Shown here in pieces: positions 25,560 through 33,732 of a stretch of DNA of 62,931 nt. Below the pieces are notes generated by a model. The model saw only the letters and a list, made by a program, of their open reading frames with translations, did not search any database and was not told the origin of the DNA. How positions within the stretch are numbered: the stretch's first letter is position 1; each line of letters starts with the position of its first letter. Source of the DNA: Nostocaceae cyanobacterium (GTDB lineage: Bacteria > Cyanobacteriota > Cyanobacteriia > Cyanobacteriales > Nostocaceae); contig JASJCY010000026.1 in NCBI GenBank assembly GCA_030065825.1, positions 1-62,931 of the forward strand. Reading direction: 5' to 3'. Both the position numbers and the translations under genes were made by a program.

Positions 25560-26675
25560 ATGACTAATCAAAATCGAGTTTGCATTATCTTGGGTACTCG
25601 TCCCGAAGCAATTAAGTTAGCTCCAGTAATTCAAGTATTTCAAGGTTCTCCCAATTTTGAAACCAAAGTGATTTTGACGGGACAACATCGGGAGATGGTT
25701 GAACAAGTGATGTACCTGTTCAACTTGAAAGCGGATAGTGACTTAGAGATTATGACAAAGCAGCAATCTCTAACTGATATCACTAACCGTAGTTTACAGG
25801 GATTAGAAGAATTATTTCAAAAATACAAGCCTGATTTGGTAATAGTCCAGGGAGATACCACCACAGCATTTGCTGCAACTTTAGCAGCTTTTTATCACAA
25901 AATTCCTGTAGGTCATGTAGAAGCAGGGTTAAGAACTGATAATTTATTCAATCCTTATCCAGAAGAAGCAAATCGACGACTGATTTCCCAGCTTACCCAA
26001 TTGCACTTTGCACCTACACCTTTGGCTGTGGAAAATCTTAAAGCTTCAGGGGTTTTGGGTGAAGTTCAGATGACGGGTAACACGGTGATTGATGCGCTGT
26101 TAAATGTAGCTGCTCAGAAACCAGTTTGTAATGTGCCGGGGTTAGAATGGAATAATTATCGTGTACTGTTAGCAACAGTTCACAGACGGGAGAATTGGGG
26201 ACAACCACTACAAGATATTGCCCAAGGGTTTTTACAGATATTAGATAAATTTCCTGATACCGCTTTACTGCTACCCTTACACCGCAATCCTACGGTACGG
26301 GAACCATTACAGGCAATTTTGGGTAATCATCCCCGGATTTTTTTAACGGAACCCTTGAATTATGGGGAATTGGTGGGAGCGATTATGGGTTGTTATCTGC
26401 TGCTAACTGATTCCGGTGGCTTGCAGGAAGAAGCACCGAGTTTAGGTAAACCTGTGTTGGTGTTAAGAGAGACCACAGAAAGACCAGAAGCGGTGGTTGC
26501 GGGTACGGCTAAACTCGTGGGAACCAAACCAGAAGATATTGTTGCTAATGCAGCACAATTGTTGAGTAGTCCAGCAGCTTATGACACCATGGCAAATGCT
26601 ATTAATCCTTTTGGTGATGGTCATGCAGCTGAACGAATTTTGCAAATTGTAGAAAATTATTTGGGGGTTGGCTGA
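25560..26675 (+). CDS. wecB: UDP-N-acetylglucosamine 2-epimerase (non-hydrolysing)
   Basis: This 371-aa enzyme converts UDP-GlcNAc to UDP-ManNAc for cell-surface polysaccharides. Conserved blocks are ILGTRPEAIKLAPVI, TGQHREMVEQV, VQGDTTTAFAA, VGHVEAGLRTDN, ATVHRRENWG, LLTDSGGLQEEAPSLGKPVL and RETTERPEAV. The length is normal. It is a lone gene ending in a terminator at 26777-26815; no other polysaccharide gene adjoins it here, the nearest being the sugar transferase at 49.7 kb. Confidence 0.95.
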   Translation: MTNQNRVCIILGTRPEAIKLAPVIQVFQGSPNFETKVILTGQHREMVEQVMYLFNLKADSDLEIMTKQQSLTDITNRSLQGLEELFQKYKPDLVIVQGDTTTAFAATLAAFYHKIPVGHVEAGLRTDNLFNPYPEEANRRLISQLTQLHFAPTPLAVENLKASGVLGEVQMTGNTVIDALLNVAAQKPVCNVPGLEWNNYRVLLATVHRRENWGQPLQDIAQGFLQILDKFPDTALLLPLHRNPTVREPLQAILGNHPRIFLTEPLNYGELVGAIMGCYLLLTDSGGLQEEAPSLGKPVLVLRETTERPEAVVAGTAKLVGTKPEDIVANAAQLLSSPAAYDTMANAINPFGDGHAAERILQIVENYLGVG

Positions 26676-26776
26676 TTCAAAAATATGGCTGTTCCTAGTT
26701 CAATAAATTGTAGGAACACCGTAGCAAAAGCGTTTCTAACAATAAGTGTAATTTACTTGCGTCCTGTCCCTACTCA

Positions 26777-26815
26777 GAACCCCGACTTTTTCAAGAAGTT
26801 GGGGTTCTTGTTTTT
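26777..26815 (+). terminator. intrinsic terminator after wecB
   Basis: GAACCCCGACTT and AAGTTGGGGTTC pair (one bulge), followed by TTGTTTTT. Confidence 0.85.
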
Positions 26816-26854
26816 AAGAAAATAATAGGATAGCTTAGTAGCAAATTATAACTA

Positions 26855-27196
26855 TATATCAATACGGTACTGCTGCGCGTGATGCAAGCTACAGTTAAGG
26901 AAAATAGTAGGTTGGGTAGAGCGACAGCGAAACCCAACTCATATCTTGCACCATTCTCAACAAGACTAAAAAAACCGGGTTTCTAAACGCAAAATTAAGG
27001 TTTTGAGACTGAGAGATTTGCAAGAAACCCGGTTTTTAGCCCAGGTGCAAGATGTGTGCCAACAAAGTCTTGGTAATGTTGGGTTTCGTTCCACCCCTCC
27101 GGGGAAGCAAGCTACAACCCAACCTACACCAGTTTTAGTTTTCAGGCTTAACTGTAGCTTGCATCACGCGCAGCAGTACGGTATTGAACTATATAT
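26855..27196. repeat. triple-nested palindromic element
   Basis: Outer arms of about 45 bp (ACTGCTGCGCGTGATGCAAG, CTACAGTTAAG and its complement at 27125-27196) enclose TAGGTTGGGT...ACCCAACCTA arms (26910 and 27113). These in turn enclose a TCTTGCACC...GGTGCAAGATG element (26945-27055) carrying AAACCGGGTTTCT...AGAAACCCGGTTT. Three repeat families thus sit one inside another. The 26816-27585 gap has no gene. Confidence 0.8.
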
Positions 27197-27585
27197 AGGA
27201 ATCCGGTTTGATTTGTGAATTGACTTGTAGGGGCAGGGAACTCTTAACAGGGAACTCTTAACAGAAAGTGTACGCTCGTTCTGTAAGCGCAAAGCGCAGG
27301 CTACGCTAACAAAAATCAAATAGTAATCCTCTATAAGTATTTTTTCGGTTAATCAGCTTTGAGAAAACACTCATATAATTACGGTTGTTGATTTTGAATT
27401 ATAAGTTTATAGTTTTGGAATATTTTTGATAGTTAATATACTGACTATGCCTTTAAATAATTTACAAAAACTTGACAATTGCAATCTTTAAAAAAAAATA
27501 GGTATTTTTGCGCTTATTTCTTTTGTCATCATTGTTCATATTGTGATTAATGTATGGTGAATTCAATCCCTTTTTATAAAACAAT

Positions 27586-28515
27586 ATGCCTAATTCCCTT
27601 CTCAATGATTTTGCATATCCACTTGAGGAAGCTGTTTTATTTACAGAAAAAGACTTTGATAGTCATTTCAATTTTTCTCAACTAGATCAAACAGTAGAAG
27701 AGTGCTGTCGAATTGCTACTCAAAATCCCAAAGCCTTTTATCTTTTTATGCAACGTTATAGCCACTTTAATGGGGCAGCAGGTCCATTGGTGGCACGACT
27801 TGCAAGTTCAATTGGTTTATCACGTGAACTCTTTAGAGATCCAAACTGTGATATTGTCGATGAAGGAGATAGAGGTTTGAAAGTTGCTGCTAGAGTCATT
27901 GCAGCAACCATTGAGGAACATTCTGATAAACACTATAAAGGTTTTACTCATCGAAACCTTGCACAGGCAACTCTCAAAGCTGTTGGTGACTATGCAGGTC
28001 TGAGTGTGCAAGAAAGAAATGAATTTGCAAAAGTTCCTAATTGGCTTACTTCATTATTAACTGCTGCAATCAGTGCTTATGAAGGAGTACCAGGAAACAT
28101 TGAGGCATTAATTAAAGCCATGGGTGTTCATGCTGCCTCTGAAATGCTTGCAGACCGTGAATATACTCTTATAGACAAAGTTGTGCGCTATGAAAAATCA
28201 GGTATAGGTTTTGATAAATACTTGAGGGATACTCATGGCAAAGTTGAATTAGATGGCAAACAATTTAGTTCGTGGTATTGGATAGCTATTCATGGAAGTT
28301 ATCAAGAAGCGGGTGTAGAAAAAGAACATTATGAAGCTGCTTTGGACGCATTGAATTTAGCAGTTCAATATAGTCCATATTCAGAAGAAGAAGTTCAGAA
28401 TTTAGTATTTCAAGGATTTAGCGGTTTCGTGCAACTGCAACAAAGTCTTTTCCAGAAATTGCAAGAAGAATGCTGGGAATTCTTAAAAGAAGAGGTGAGT
28501 TGTGTGATTGGATAA
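27586..28515 (+). CDS. heme-oxygenase-like (HDO) diiron-type protein, inferred
   Basis: I do not know a name for this 309-aa all-helical protein. Its pattern fits heme-oxygenase-like iron proteins (PqqC/TenA/CADD/UndA relatives): FYLFMQRYSHFNGAAGPLVA, then VIAATIEEHSDKHYKGFTHR with NLAQATLKAV, then MGVHAASEMLADREYTLIDK, then WIAIHGSYQEAGVEKEHYEA. The EEH...H, H..E and H...E..EH sets could bind two irons. No signal or membrane segment is present. It is followed by an SMR exporter, a lipoprotein and a sensor kinase in the same direction. The reaction is unknown, and the family call is pattern-based. Confidence 0.55.
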   Translation: MPNSLLNDFAYPLEEAVLFTEKDFDSHFNFSQLDQTVEECCRIATQNPKAFYLFMQRYSHFNGAAGPLVARLASSIGLSRELFRDPNCDIVDEGDRGLKVAARVIAATIEEHSDKHYKGFTHRNLAQATLKAVGDYAGLSVQERNEFAKVPNWLTSLLTAAISAYEGVPGNIEALIKAMGVHAASEMLADREYTLIDKVVRYEKSGIGFDKYLRDTHGKVELDGKQFSSWYWIAIHGSYQEAGVEKEHYEAALDALNLAVQYSPYSEEEVQNLVFQGFSGFVQLQQSLFQKLQEECWEFLKEEVSCVIG

Positions 28516-28534
28516 AAATCTACCAGTTTAGAAT

Positions 28535-28702
28535 TTGTATTCACATATCTTGCAGTTTCTTAATAAAGGTGAAGAATTAGGGATTTCAGACTCTGATTTT
28601 CTCAAGCATCTTGTGATGCAAAATGTGAATATTCAGCCTGTATTATATTTTGTACAGAGGTTTAGCAATTGTTGTCAGGTAAGCATCGCATTTAGTTGTT
28701 AA
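28535..28702 (+). other. short open stretch between HDO-like and SMR genes (possible relic)
   Basis: From a TTG at 28535 a frame reads FLNKGEELGISDSDFLKHLV and ends VQRFSNCCQVSIAFSC at the first of the tandem hairpins. The amino-acid pattern looks protein-like, but there is no ATG and no ribosome-binding site. It may be a decayed gene or a small ORF. Confidence 0.25.
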
Positions 28703-28828
28703 ACCCATTTTTTTTACCTGGGTTTGAATATAGTTGTCAGGAAGCATTGCCAGAGTTATTAAACCTATACTTTGTACATAGGTTAGAGCATTGTTGTTAG
28801 GGAAGCATCGCCAGAGTTGTTAAACTAT
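28651..28828 (+). repeat. three tandem 60-62 bp hairpin repeats before the SMR gene
   Basis: Units have stems 28659-28705, 28721-28765 and 28777-28828. Each starts GGTTTAGCAA-like, ends TTGTTAAACC-like, and has a conserved loop with TTGTCAGG and AAGCATCGCCAGAG. The stems differ in sequence yet still pair (GGTTTGAATA with TTATTAAACC in unit 2), which favours a folded RNA. The last stem ends 17 bases before the SMR start codon. Confidence 0.6.
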
Positions 28829-28845
28829 GGATCTGACATTACAAC

Positions 28846-29166
28846 ATGAGCTACATTTATCTGGCTTTGGCAATCTATTTTGAAGTCCTGGGTACTTTAT
28901 GCATCAAGGATTCTAATGGTTTTACTCACTTGAAGTCTTCATTCTTCTTGTTTCTTTATTATGGACTTTCTTTTATTTGCGTAACTTTGGCTGCAAATAA
29001 AATGGATGTGAGTCTTACCTATCCTATCTGGACTGGTAGTGCAATTGCAATTGTATCGACGTTGGGAATTATGTATTTTAATGAGCCAAATAATATATTT
29101 AAAATATTATCTCTGGCTCTCATATTGTTAGGTTTAATGGGTTTAACCTTAAGCCCAAAAGTATGA
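28846..29166 (+). CDS. small multidrug resistance (SMR) family transporter
   Basis: This 106-aa protein has four membrane helices and the SMR features: YLALAIYFEVLGTLCIKDSNGFTHL with the essential membrane glutamate (E13), then LTYPIWTGSAIAIVSTLGIMYFNEP. SMR proteins are proton-driven exporters of cationic compounds or guanidinium, working as dimers. The GTLCIKDSNGF segment is closer to the EmrE/Qac than the Gdx type, but this is not decisive. It sits behind three tandem hairpins and follows the HDO-like gene, so it may export a product of that enzyme; this is inference. Confidence 0.85.
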   Translation: MSYIYLALAIYFEVLGTLCIKDSNGFTHLKSSFFLFLYYGLSFICVTLAANKMDVSLTYPIWTGSAIAIVSTLGIMYFNEPNNIFKILSLALILLGLMGLTLSPKV

Positions 29167-29345
29167 ATATTGCGGTTTACTATTTTTTTTGATACCACGA
29201 ATATGGTGTATCATTCGTATCATTCCAAATCTGGTTTAAGTAACCTTTTATTTAGTCTATGGTTTGCTCCCGTAGCAACCGTAAATGCGCGGATGTTTCT
29301 ACACCATTTGTATAGCCGTCACTTACAGAGTGCATCAAACCATTT

Positions 29346-30404
29346 ATGAACTTCAGTAACTATGTATCGAAACATTTTTTCCGATGGGTTTCCAATCGGA
29401 AATATCGTCTTAGGGGGAGTAAGAGACTCCTCAAGAATTTCATTCTTGGTATCGTAGCTGGAATACTACTCGTATCCACCCTAGCTGGTTGTATCCAAAA
29501 GCCTCCTGAGCCTTTACGGGTTGGTTTTCTTGTTTGGCCTGGTTATGAAAGTCTCTATTTAGCCCGTGATTTAGAATACTACAAAGATACACCCATCCGC
29601 TTAGTTGACTATCCTTCTGCTTCAGAACTGATTCGAGCCTTCCGTAATGGAGATTTGGAAGCGGTAACCCTTACTCTCTATGAAGCTTTGCTGGTTGCGG
29701 AAACCCACCCAGATACGCGAATAGTACTGATTATGGATAGTACTAATGGTGCAGATGTAATTCTGGGACAACCCAATATCCAAAGCCTCCAAGATATCAA
29801 AGGAAAGCGGGTAGGTGTAGAATCTGGTGCTTTAGGAGCCTTTGTTCTCACGCGAGCATTACAGAAAGCTGGTTTAACACCTAAAGATGTGCAAATTGTC
29901 TCTTTAGGTGTGTCAGAACATGAACAGGCTTACAAACAAAAAAAGGTGGATGCTGTAGTTACCTTTGAACCCACTCGTTCCAATTTGTTAGCAATAGGAG
30001 CCAATTTGTTGTTTGACAGCAGCCAAATTCCGGGTGAAATTTTGGATGTTCTTGTAGTTAAGGAAGAACAGCTCAGTAAGCGTAATGCGGAAATTCAGGC
30101 TTTAATAAATGGTCATTTTCGTGCCTTAAATTACTTAGAAAAAAATCCCCAAGATGCGGCTAAGCGAATTGCTCCCCGTGAAGGAGTTACACCAAAACAA
30201 TTTCTCAAATCCTTGGAAGGTCTTCACATTCCCGACTTGCAAGAAAATCAAAAGCTCTTAAGCAAAAAGGATACTGTATCAGCTAAGCGAGTCAAAGAGG
30301 TTGCCAAATTTATGTCTGAAAACAAATTGTTGAAACAATATATAGATCCCATTTCTCTGTTTGACGACCGCATAGTCAAAGAAGTCAAAATATCAGATAA
30401 ATAA
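29346..30404 (+). CDS. NMT1/SsuA-like periplasmic substrate-binding lipoprotein
   Basis: This 352-aa protein has a long basic N-terminus, a membrane segment and a lipobox (VSTLAGC, cysteine near residue 49). The rest is a NMT1/THI5-like binding protein (PLRVGFLVWPGYESLYLARD, NGDLEAVTLTLYEALLVAE, LQDIKGKRVGVESGALGAFV, KVDAVVTFEPTRS). Relatives bind nitrate, sulfonates, thiamine precursors or taurine, but no permease or ATPase adjoins it. A sensor kinase follows at 270 bp, so it may be a receptor for signalling. It is anchored on the outer face of the cytoplasmic membrane. Confidence 0.8.
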   Translation: MNFSNYVSKHFFRWVSNRKYRLRGSKRLLKNFILGIVAGILLVSTLAGCIQKPPEPLRVGFLVWPGYESLYLARDLEYYKDTPIRLVDYPSASELIRAFRNGDLEAVTLTLYEALLVAETHPDTRIVLIMDSTNGADVILGQPNIQSLQDIKGKRVGVESGALGAFVLTRALQKAGLTPKDVQIVSLGVSEHEQAYKQKKVDAVVTFEPTRSNLLAIGANLLFDSSQIPGEILDVLVVKEEQLSKRNAEIQALINGHFRALNYLEKNPQDAAKRIAPREGVTPKQFLKSLEGLHIPDLQENQKLLSKKDTVSAKRVKEVAKFMSENKLLKQYIDPISLFDDRIVKEVKISDK

Positions 30405-30477
30405 TAGTAATGCCAATTATCCATTGTCCTGTTTAGGAAGTAAACAATGAAACTAATATCTTTCTAACTTTTTTATT

Positions 30478-30528
30478 CTATAAAGGTGAAAAGTATATCA
30501 GTTAATCCACATGCTTTTACCTTTATAG
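30478..30528. terminator. 15-bp-stem hairpin between lipoprotein and kinase genes
   Basis: CTATAAAGGTGAAAAG and CTTTTACCTTTATAG pair (one bulge) around a 20-base loop. It has no T-tract, so it may attenuate or protect the message rather than end it. Confidence 0.5.
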
Positions 30529-30673
30529 AATTAAAACCAATAAATTAAACAATATTTACCAATAAATATATCATTAATCTTGTCATAATCACAATTAAAA
30601 ACATGTAATCTAGTATACTTAAAATTTAAAAAACCGCTAAAAATAAATTTATATACAGCATCTATCAAAAAAT

Positions 30674-32923
30674 ATGAAAAAATTTCCTATTGCTCTACGC
30701 ATTTCTATCCCAGTTATTCTATTAATATTCGGTAGCGTATTAGGCGGATTTTCCTTTTACAGGGATGTATCCCTTTCATTTGCCCGTACAGAAAAAAATG
30801 CCAATGCACAAGCACGCTTTTCTGGAGATCAAATATCCGGAATGCTAGAGTATTTTTTCCGCAAAAATGACGTTGAGGGAGCAGAGCTAGTAATCAGTAA
30901 GCTTGGTGGCAATCCAGCATTAAAGTTAGCAATTCTTAGTAATGAAAACAATAAGATTCTCTTGGCAACTCGCTATGAACTGCGGAACCGTAAACTAATT
31001 GATACGGAGGCAGAGAAATATTTATCAGACCTAGAAAGGGTACGGGAAAATATGTCTAGTAAAGTCAAAATGAATGAAAACAAAGATGTTATCCAGGCAA
31101 TATATCCTGTGGTCTTAGGTTCTGTACCTGGTGAAGTGCGTCCTAGCAAAGTAGGGGTGCTTTTGCTTCAGTATGATGTTTCTGAATTAAAGCAGACAGC
31201 TAATGCTGATGCATTACAGCGCTCACTTGAAGCCACGGTCGTGTTAACTTTTTCCTGTCTTTTAGTATGGATATTTTTTGACAGAACTCTCACAAATCGA
31301 GCAGTTCTATTAGTGAAAGCTACTAACAGTCTAGCTCAAGGAAATTTGGATAAACGCAGTGGGTTGCAAGGTTCAGATGAATTAGCTCAAATATCAGTTG
31401 CTTTTGACCGCATGGCAGATAAAATTCAGCTGAATCAGTACCAACTCAAAAAAATAGCTGAACGTAGTGAATTACTCAACTATCTGGCTAGTCAAATTCG
31501 CAATTCTCTAGAATTAGAACAAGTTTTGGGAACCGCTGTTGAAGAAATTCGTAATTTATTCCAAATTGAGCGCTGTAAATTTCTTTGGTGTTCTATCAGT
31601 GAGGATAAAGCACCTCAATTTGAACTTTGTTACGAAGCTAGTATTTCCGATCAGTCTCATAGCATCAGCCATAATGATACCATTTGGCAAATGCAAACTT
31701 TGGGACAACATCTCCAGAATTTAGAACTATTGCGTATAGATGATGTTTCTGTTGATAGTCAACTCGATCATAAAAGCCAAGGACTATTAACTTATTTAGG
31801 AATTTCCTCACTCTTGATTGCTTTTTTACGTACCCGTTCCGGTCAAATTGGTGTAATTGTCTGCGAACATTGCAAGGAACCTCGTCCTTGGGATGATGAT
31901 GAAGTTGAGCTGTTGCAATCTGTAACCAACCAATTGGCGATCGCTATCGATCAGGCAGAACTTTACTCCCAGAGCCGAAATACAGCGGTGGTTGCTTCAA
32001 CTCAAGCGAACAAACTCAGTACAGCCTTAAAAGAACTACAGCAAACCCAGGCACAATTAATTCAAACGGAGAAAATGTCTAGCCTAGGTCAAATGGTTGC
32101 AGGTGTTGCTCACGAAATCAATAATCCTGTTAACTTTATTTATGCTAACCTTGGTCACGCCAACAACTACTTTGAGGATTTAGTTGCTTTAATTCTCCTC
32201 TATCAGCAACACTATCCTCATCCGAAGTCTGACATTATTGAGATGATGGAAGAGATAGATTTTAATTACCTAGTGGAGGATTTACCCCGCTTGCTTTCTT
32301 CTATGGAAATGGGAGCTGATCGTATTCGTGAAATTGTACTGACATTACGCAATTTCTCCAGATTGGATGAAGCGGAAATGAAGCCTGTGAATATTCACGA
32401 AGGTATTGATAGCACCCTGGTGATTTTACATAATCGCATCAAGGCTAACCGCGAACATCCGGCTATTGAAATAATTAAAGAATATGGAGAGTTACCTAAG
32501 GTGGAATGCTATGCAGGTCAACTCAACCAAGTGTTTATGAATATTATCACTAATGCTATTGATGCTTTGCGCGAATATAACAAAACTCGATCATGGGATG
32601 AAATTAGTGCCATTCCCATGAAAATTACAATTTCTACCCAAATTCTCGAAGCCAATTGGGTGAGTATCTGTATTAAAGACAATGGTTCGGGAATACCAGA
32701 AAAAGTCAGGGACAAAATCTTCGACCCCTTCTTTACTACAAAACCAGTGGGTGAAGGTACGGGTTTGGGCTTATCAATTAGTTACCAAATTATTGTAGAT
32801 AAGCATGGCGGACACCTTAAGTGTATGTCAGAACCAGGCAAGGGAACAGAGTTTTGGATTCAAATTCCGGTTGGGCATCATACATTAACACAGACACCTA
32901 TTCTCACAACTTCAATTTATTAA
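30674..32923 (+). CDS. membrane sensor histidine kinase (HAMP, GAF, HisKA-type, HATPase)
   Basis: This 749-aa kinase has a first membrane helix (about 9-28), an extracytoplasmic sensor of about 150 residues, a second helix (about 178-205), a HAMP domain (SLAQGNLDKRSGLQGSDELA), a GAF domain (about 265-425), a coiled coil and the kinase core. The phosphorylated histidine is H480 in GVAHEINNPVNF; N box QVFMNIITNAIDAL, G1 DNGSGIPEKV and G2 GEGTGLGLSISYQI are intact. No response regulator is adjacent. It lies downstream of the NMT1-like lipoprotein, which may present a ligand to its outer domain; this is inference. Confidence 0.92.
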   Translation: MKKFPIALRISIPVILLIFGSVLGGFSFYRDVSLSFARTEKNANAQARFSGDQISGMLEYFFRKNDVEGAELVISKLGGNPALKLAILSNENNKILLATRYELRNRKLIDTEAEKYLSDLERVRENMSSKVKMNENKDVIQAIYPVVLGSVPGEVRPSKVGVLLLQYDVSELKQTANADALQRSLEATVVLTFSCLLVWIFFDRTLTNRAVLLVKATNSLAQGNLDKRSGLQGSDELAQISVAFDRMADKIQLNQYQLKKIAERSELLNYLASQIRNSLELEQVLGTAVEEIRNLFQIERCKFLWCSISEDKAPQFELCYEASISDQSHSISHNDTIWQMQTLGQHLQNLELLRIDDVSVDSQLDHKSQGLLTYLGISSLLIAFLRTRSGQIGVIVCEHCKEPRPWDDDEVELLQSVTNQLAIAIDQAELYSQSRNTAVVASTQANKLSTALKELQQTQAQLIQTEKMSSLGQMVAGVAHEINNPVNFIYANLGHANNYFEDLVALILLYQQHYPHPKSDIIEMMEEIDFNYLVEDLPRLLSSMEMGADRIREIVLTLRNFSRLDEAEMKPVNIHEGIDSTLVILHNRIKANREHPAIEIIKEYGELPKVECYAGQLNQVFMNIITNAIDALREYNKTRSWDEISAIPMKITISTQILEANWVSICIKDNGSGIPEKVRDKIFDPFFTTKPVGEGTGLGLSISYQIIVDKHGGHLKCMSEPGKGTEFWIQIPVGHHTLTQTPILTTSIY

Positions 32924-33142
32924 TATGTCATGCAATTTTGGATTTTAGATTTTAGATTGAACCCATGCCGCGCTGATTTTTATGGGATTTGTAGAGATTT
33001 TTATGAAATGGTTAGATAATTAATTATTTAGTAATACCTGCTTGCATTATCCGTTAATTAATCCTATCCTTTGCTGATACCACAAAATATAATCAAAAAT
33101 TATACTCAAAGCTATTTAGTTTTATAATTCAAATATTTACTC

Positions 33143-33369
33143 ATTTTTTGTCCAATTTTTCGAGAAAAATTATTCACGTAATTGCGTTGTTTGATGCTAT
33201 AGTAGAAAAAACTGATTTTGGCACCCTTGTGACCATAACTCGCCCAAATCAGCTACAAGCCTAGTTATTGCGTAGAAGCTAACCAAAAAGTCAAATTTTC
33301 ATCACATCAAGAAAGACCAATTTTCACTCCCCTTGTTCACCTCATAAATACTTGCATTTGACAAAATAC
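33143..33369. repeat. about 220-bp dispersed repeat, copy 2 (inverted relative to 2078-2300)
   Basis: Reverse-complement alignment with 2078-2300 extends over the whole stretch. Shared text includes TTTTTCGAGAAAAATTATTC, TGATGCTATAGTAGAAAAAA, AAAAGTCAAATTTTCAT and ATTTGACAAAATAC. Ends are not clean TIRs. Confidence 0.75.
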
Positions 33370-33477
33370 AGTTTATGTGTTAACAAAATAGCACATACAA
33401 TCTCTCGGTGTAGTCTAAGGCTACAGTTATCATTAGTATTCCCAAGGGAATGCAGGCAATCCCACAAAATCTATCTA

Positions 33478-33620
33478 GCTTCCGTGAGAGGACTCCCGTC
33501 CCTCGTTACAAGGTTTTACCTTGTAATGCATTATACGGAGGCTCCGCCTCCAGACTTAATGGGAGGCAGAGCCTCCAACGGATGCGTTTCCAGGCTCAGC
33601 CTGGAAACGAGTTACTACAA
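33478..33620. repeat. cluster of small palindromes before glgA 3' end
   Basis: TACAAGGTTTTACCTTGTA, GGAGGCTCCGCCTCC, GGGAGGCAGAGCCTCC and TTTCCAGGCTCAGCCTGGAAA follow one another. These are typical cyanobacterial repeat motifs; no gene is seen from 32924 to 33732. Confidence 0.8.
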
Positions 33621-33698
33621 GAGGAAAGCGCTTATCTTAGTACCATTCATGTATAAATTCGGTTCTGCATTAATGGTAAACGGTAAAGGATAAAACTA

Positions 33699-33728
33699 TT
33701 ACCAATTACCAATTACCAATTACCAATC
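33699..33728. repeat. heptamer tandem repeat ATTACCA
   Basis: Four units of ATTACCA abut the glgA 3' end; the same unit forms longer tracts at 51286-51395 and, inverted, at 56566-56685. Confidence 0.9.
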
Positions 33729-33732
33729 CGAA

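Noticed and set aside
26855-27196. Intact insertion sequence
   Set aside because: Long inverted ends are present, but no transposase frame lies between them.
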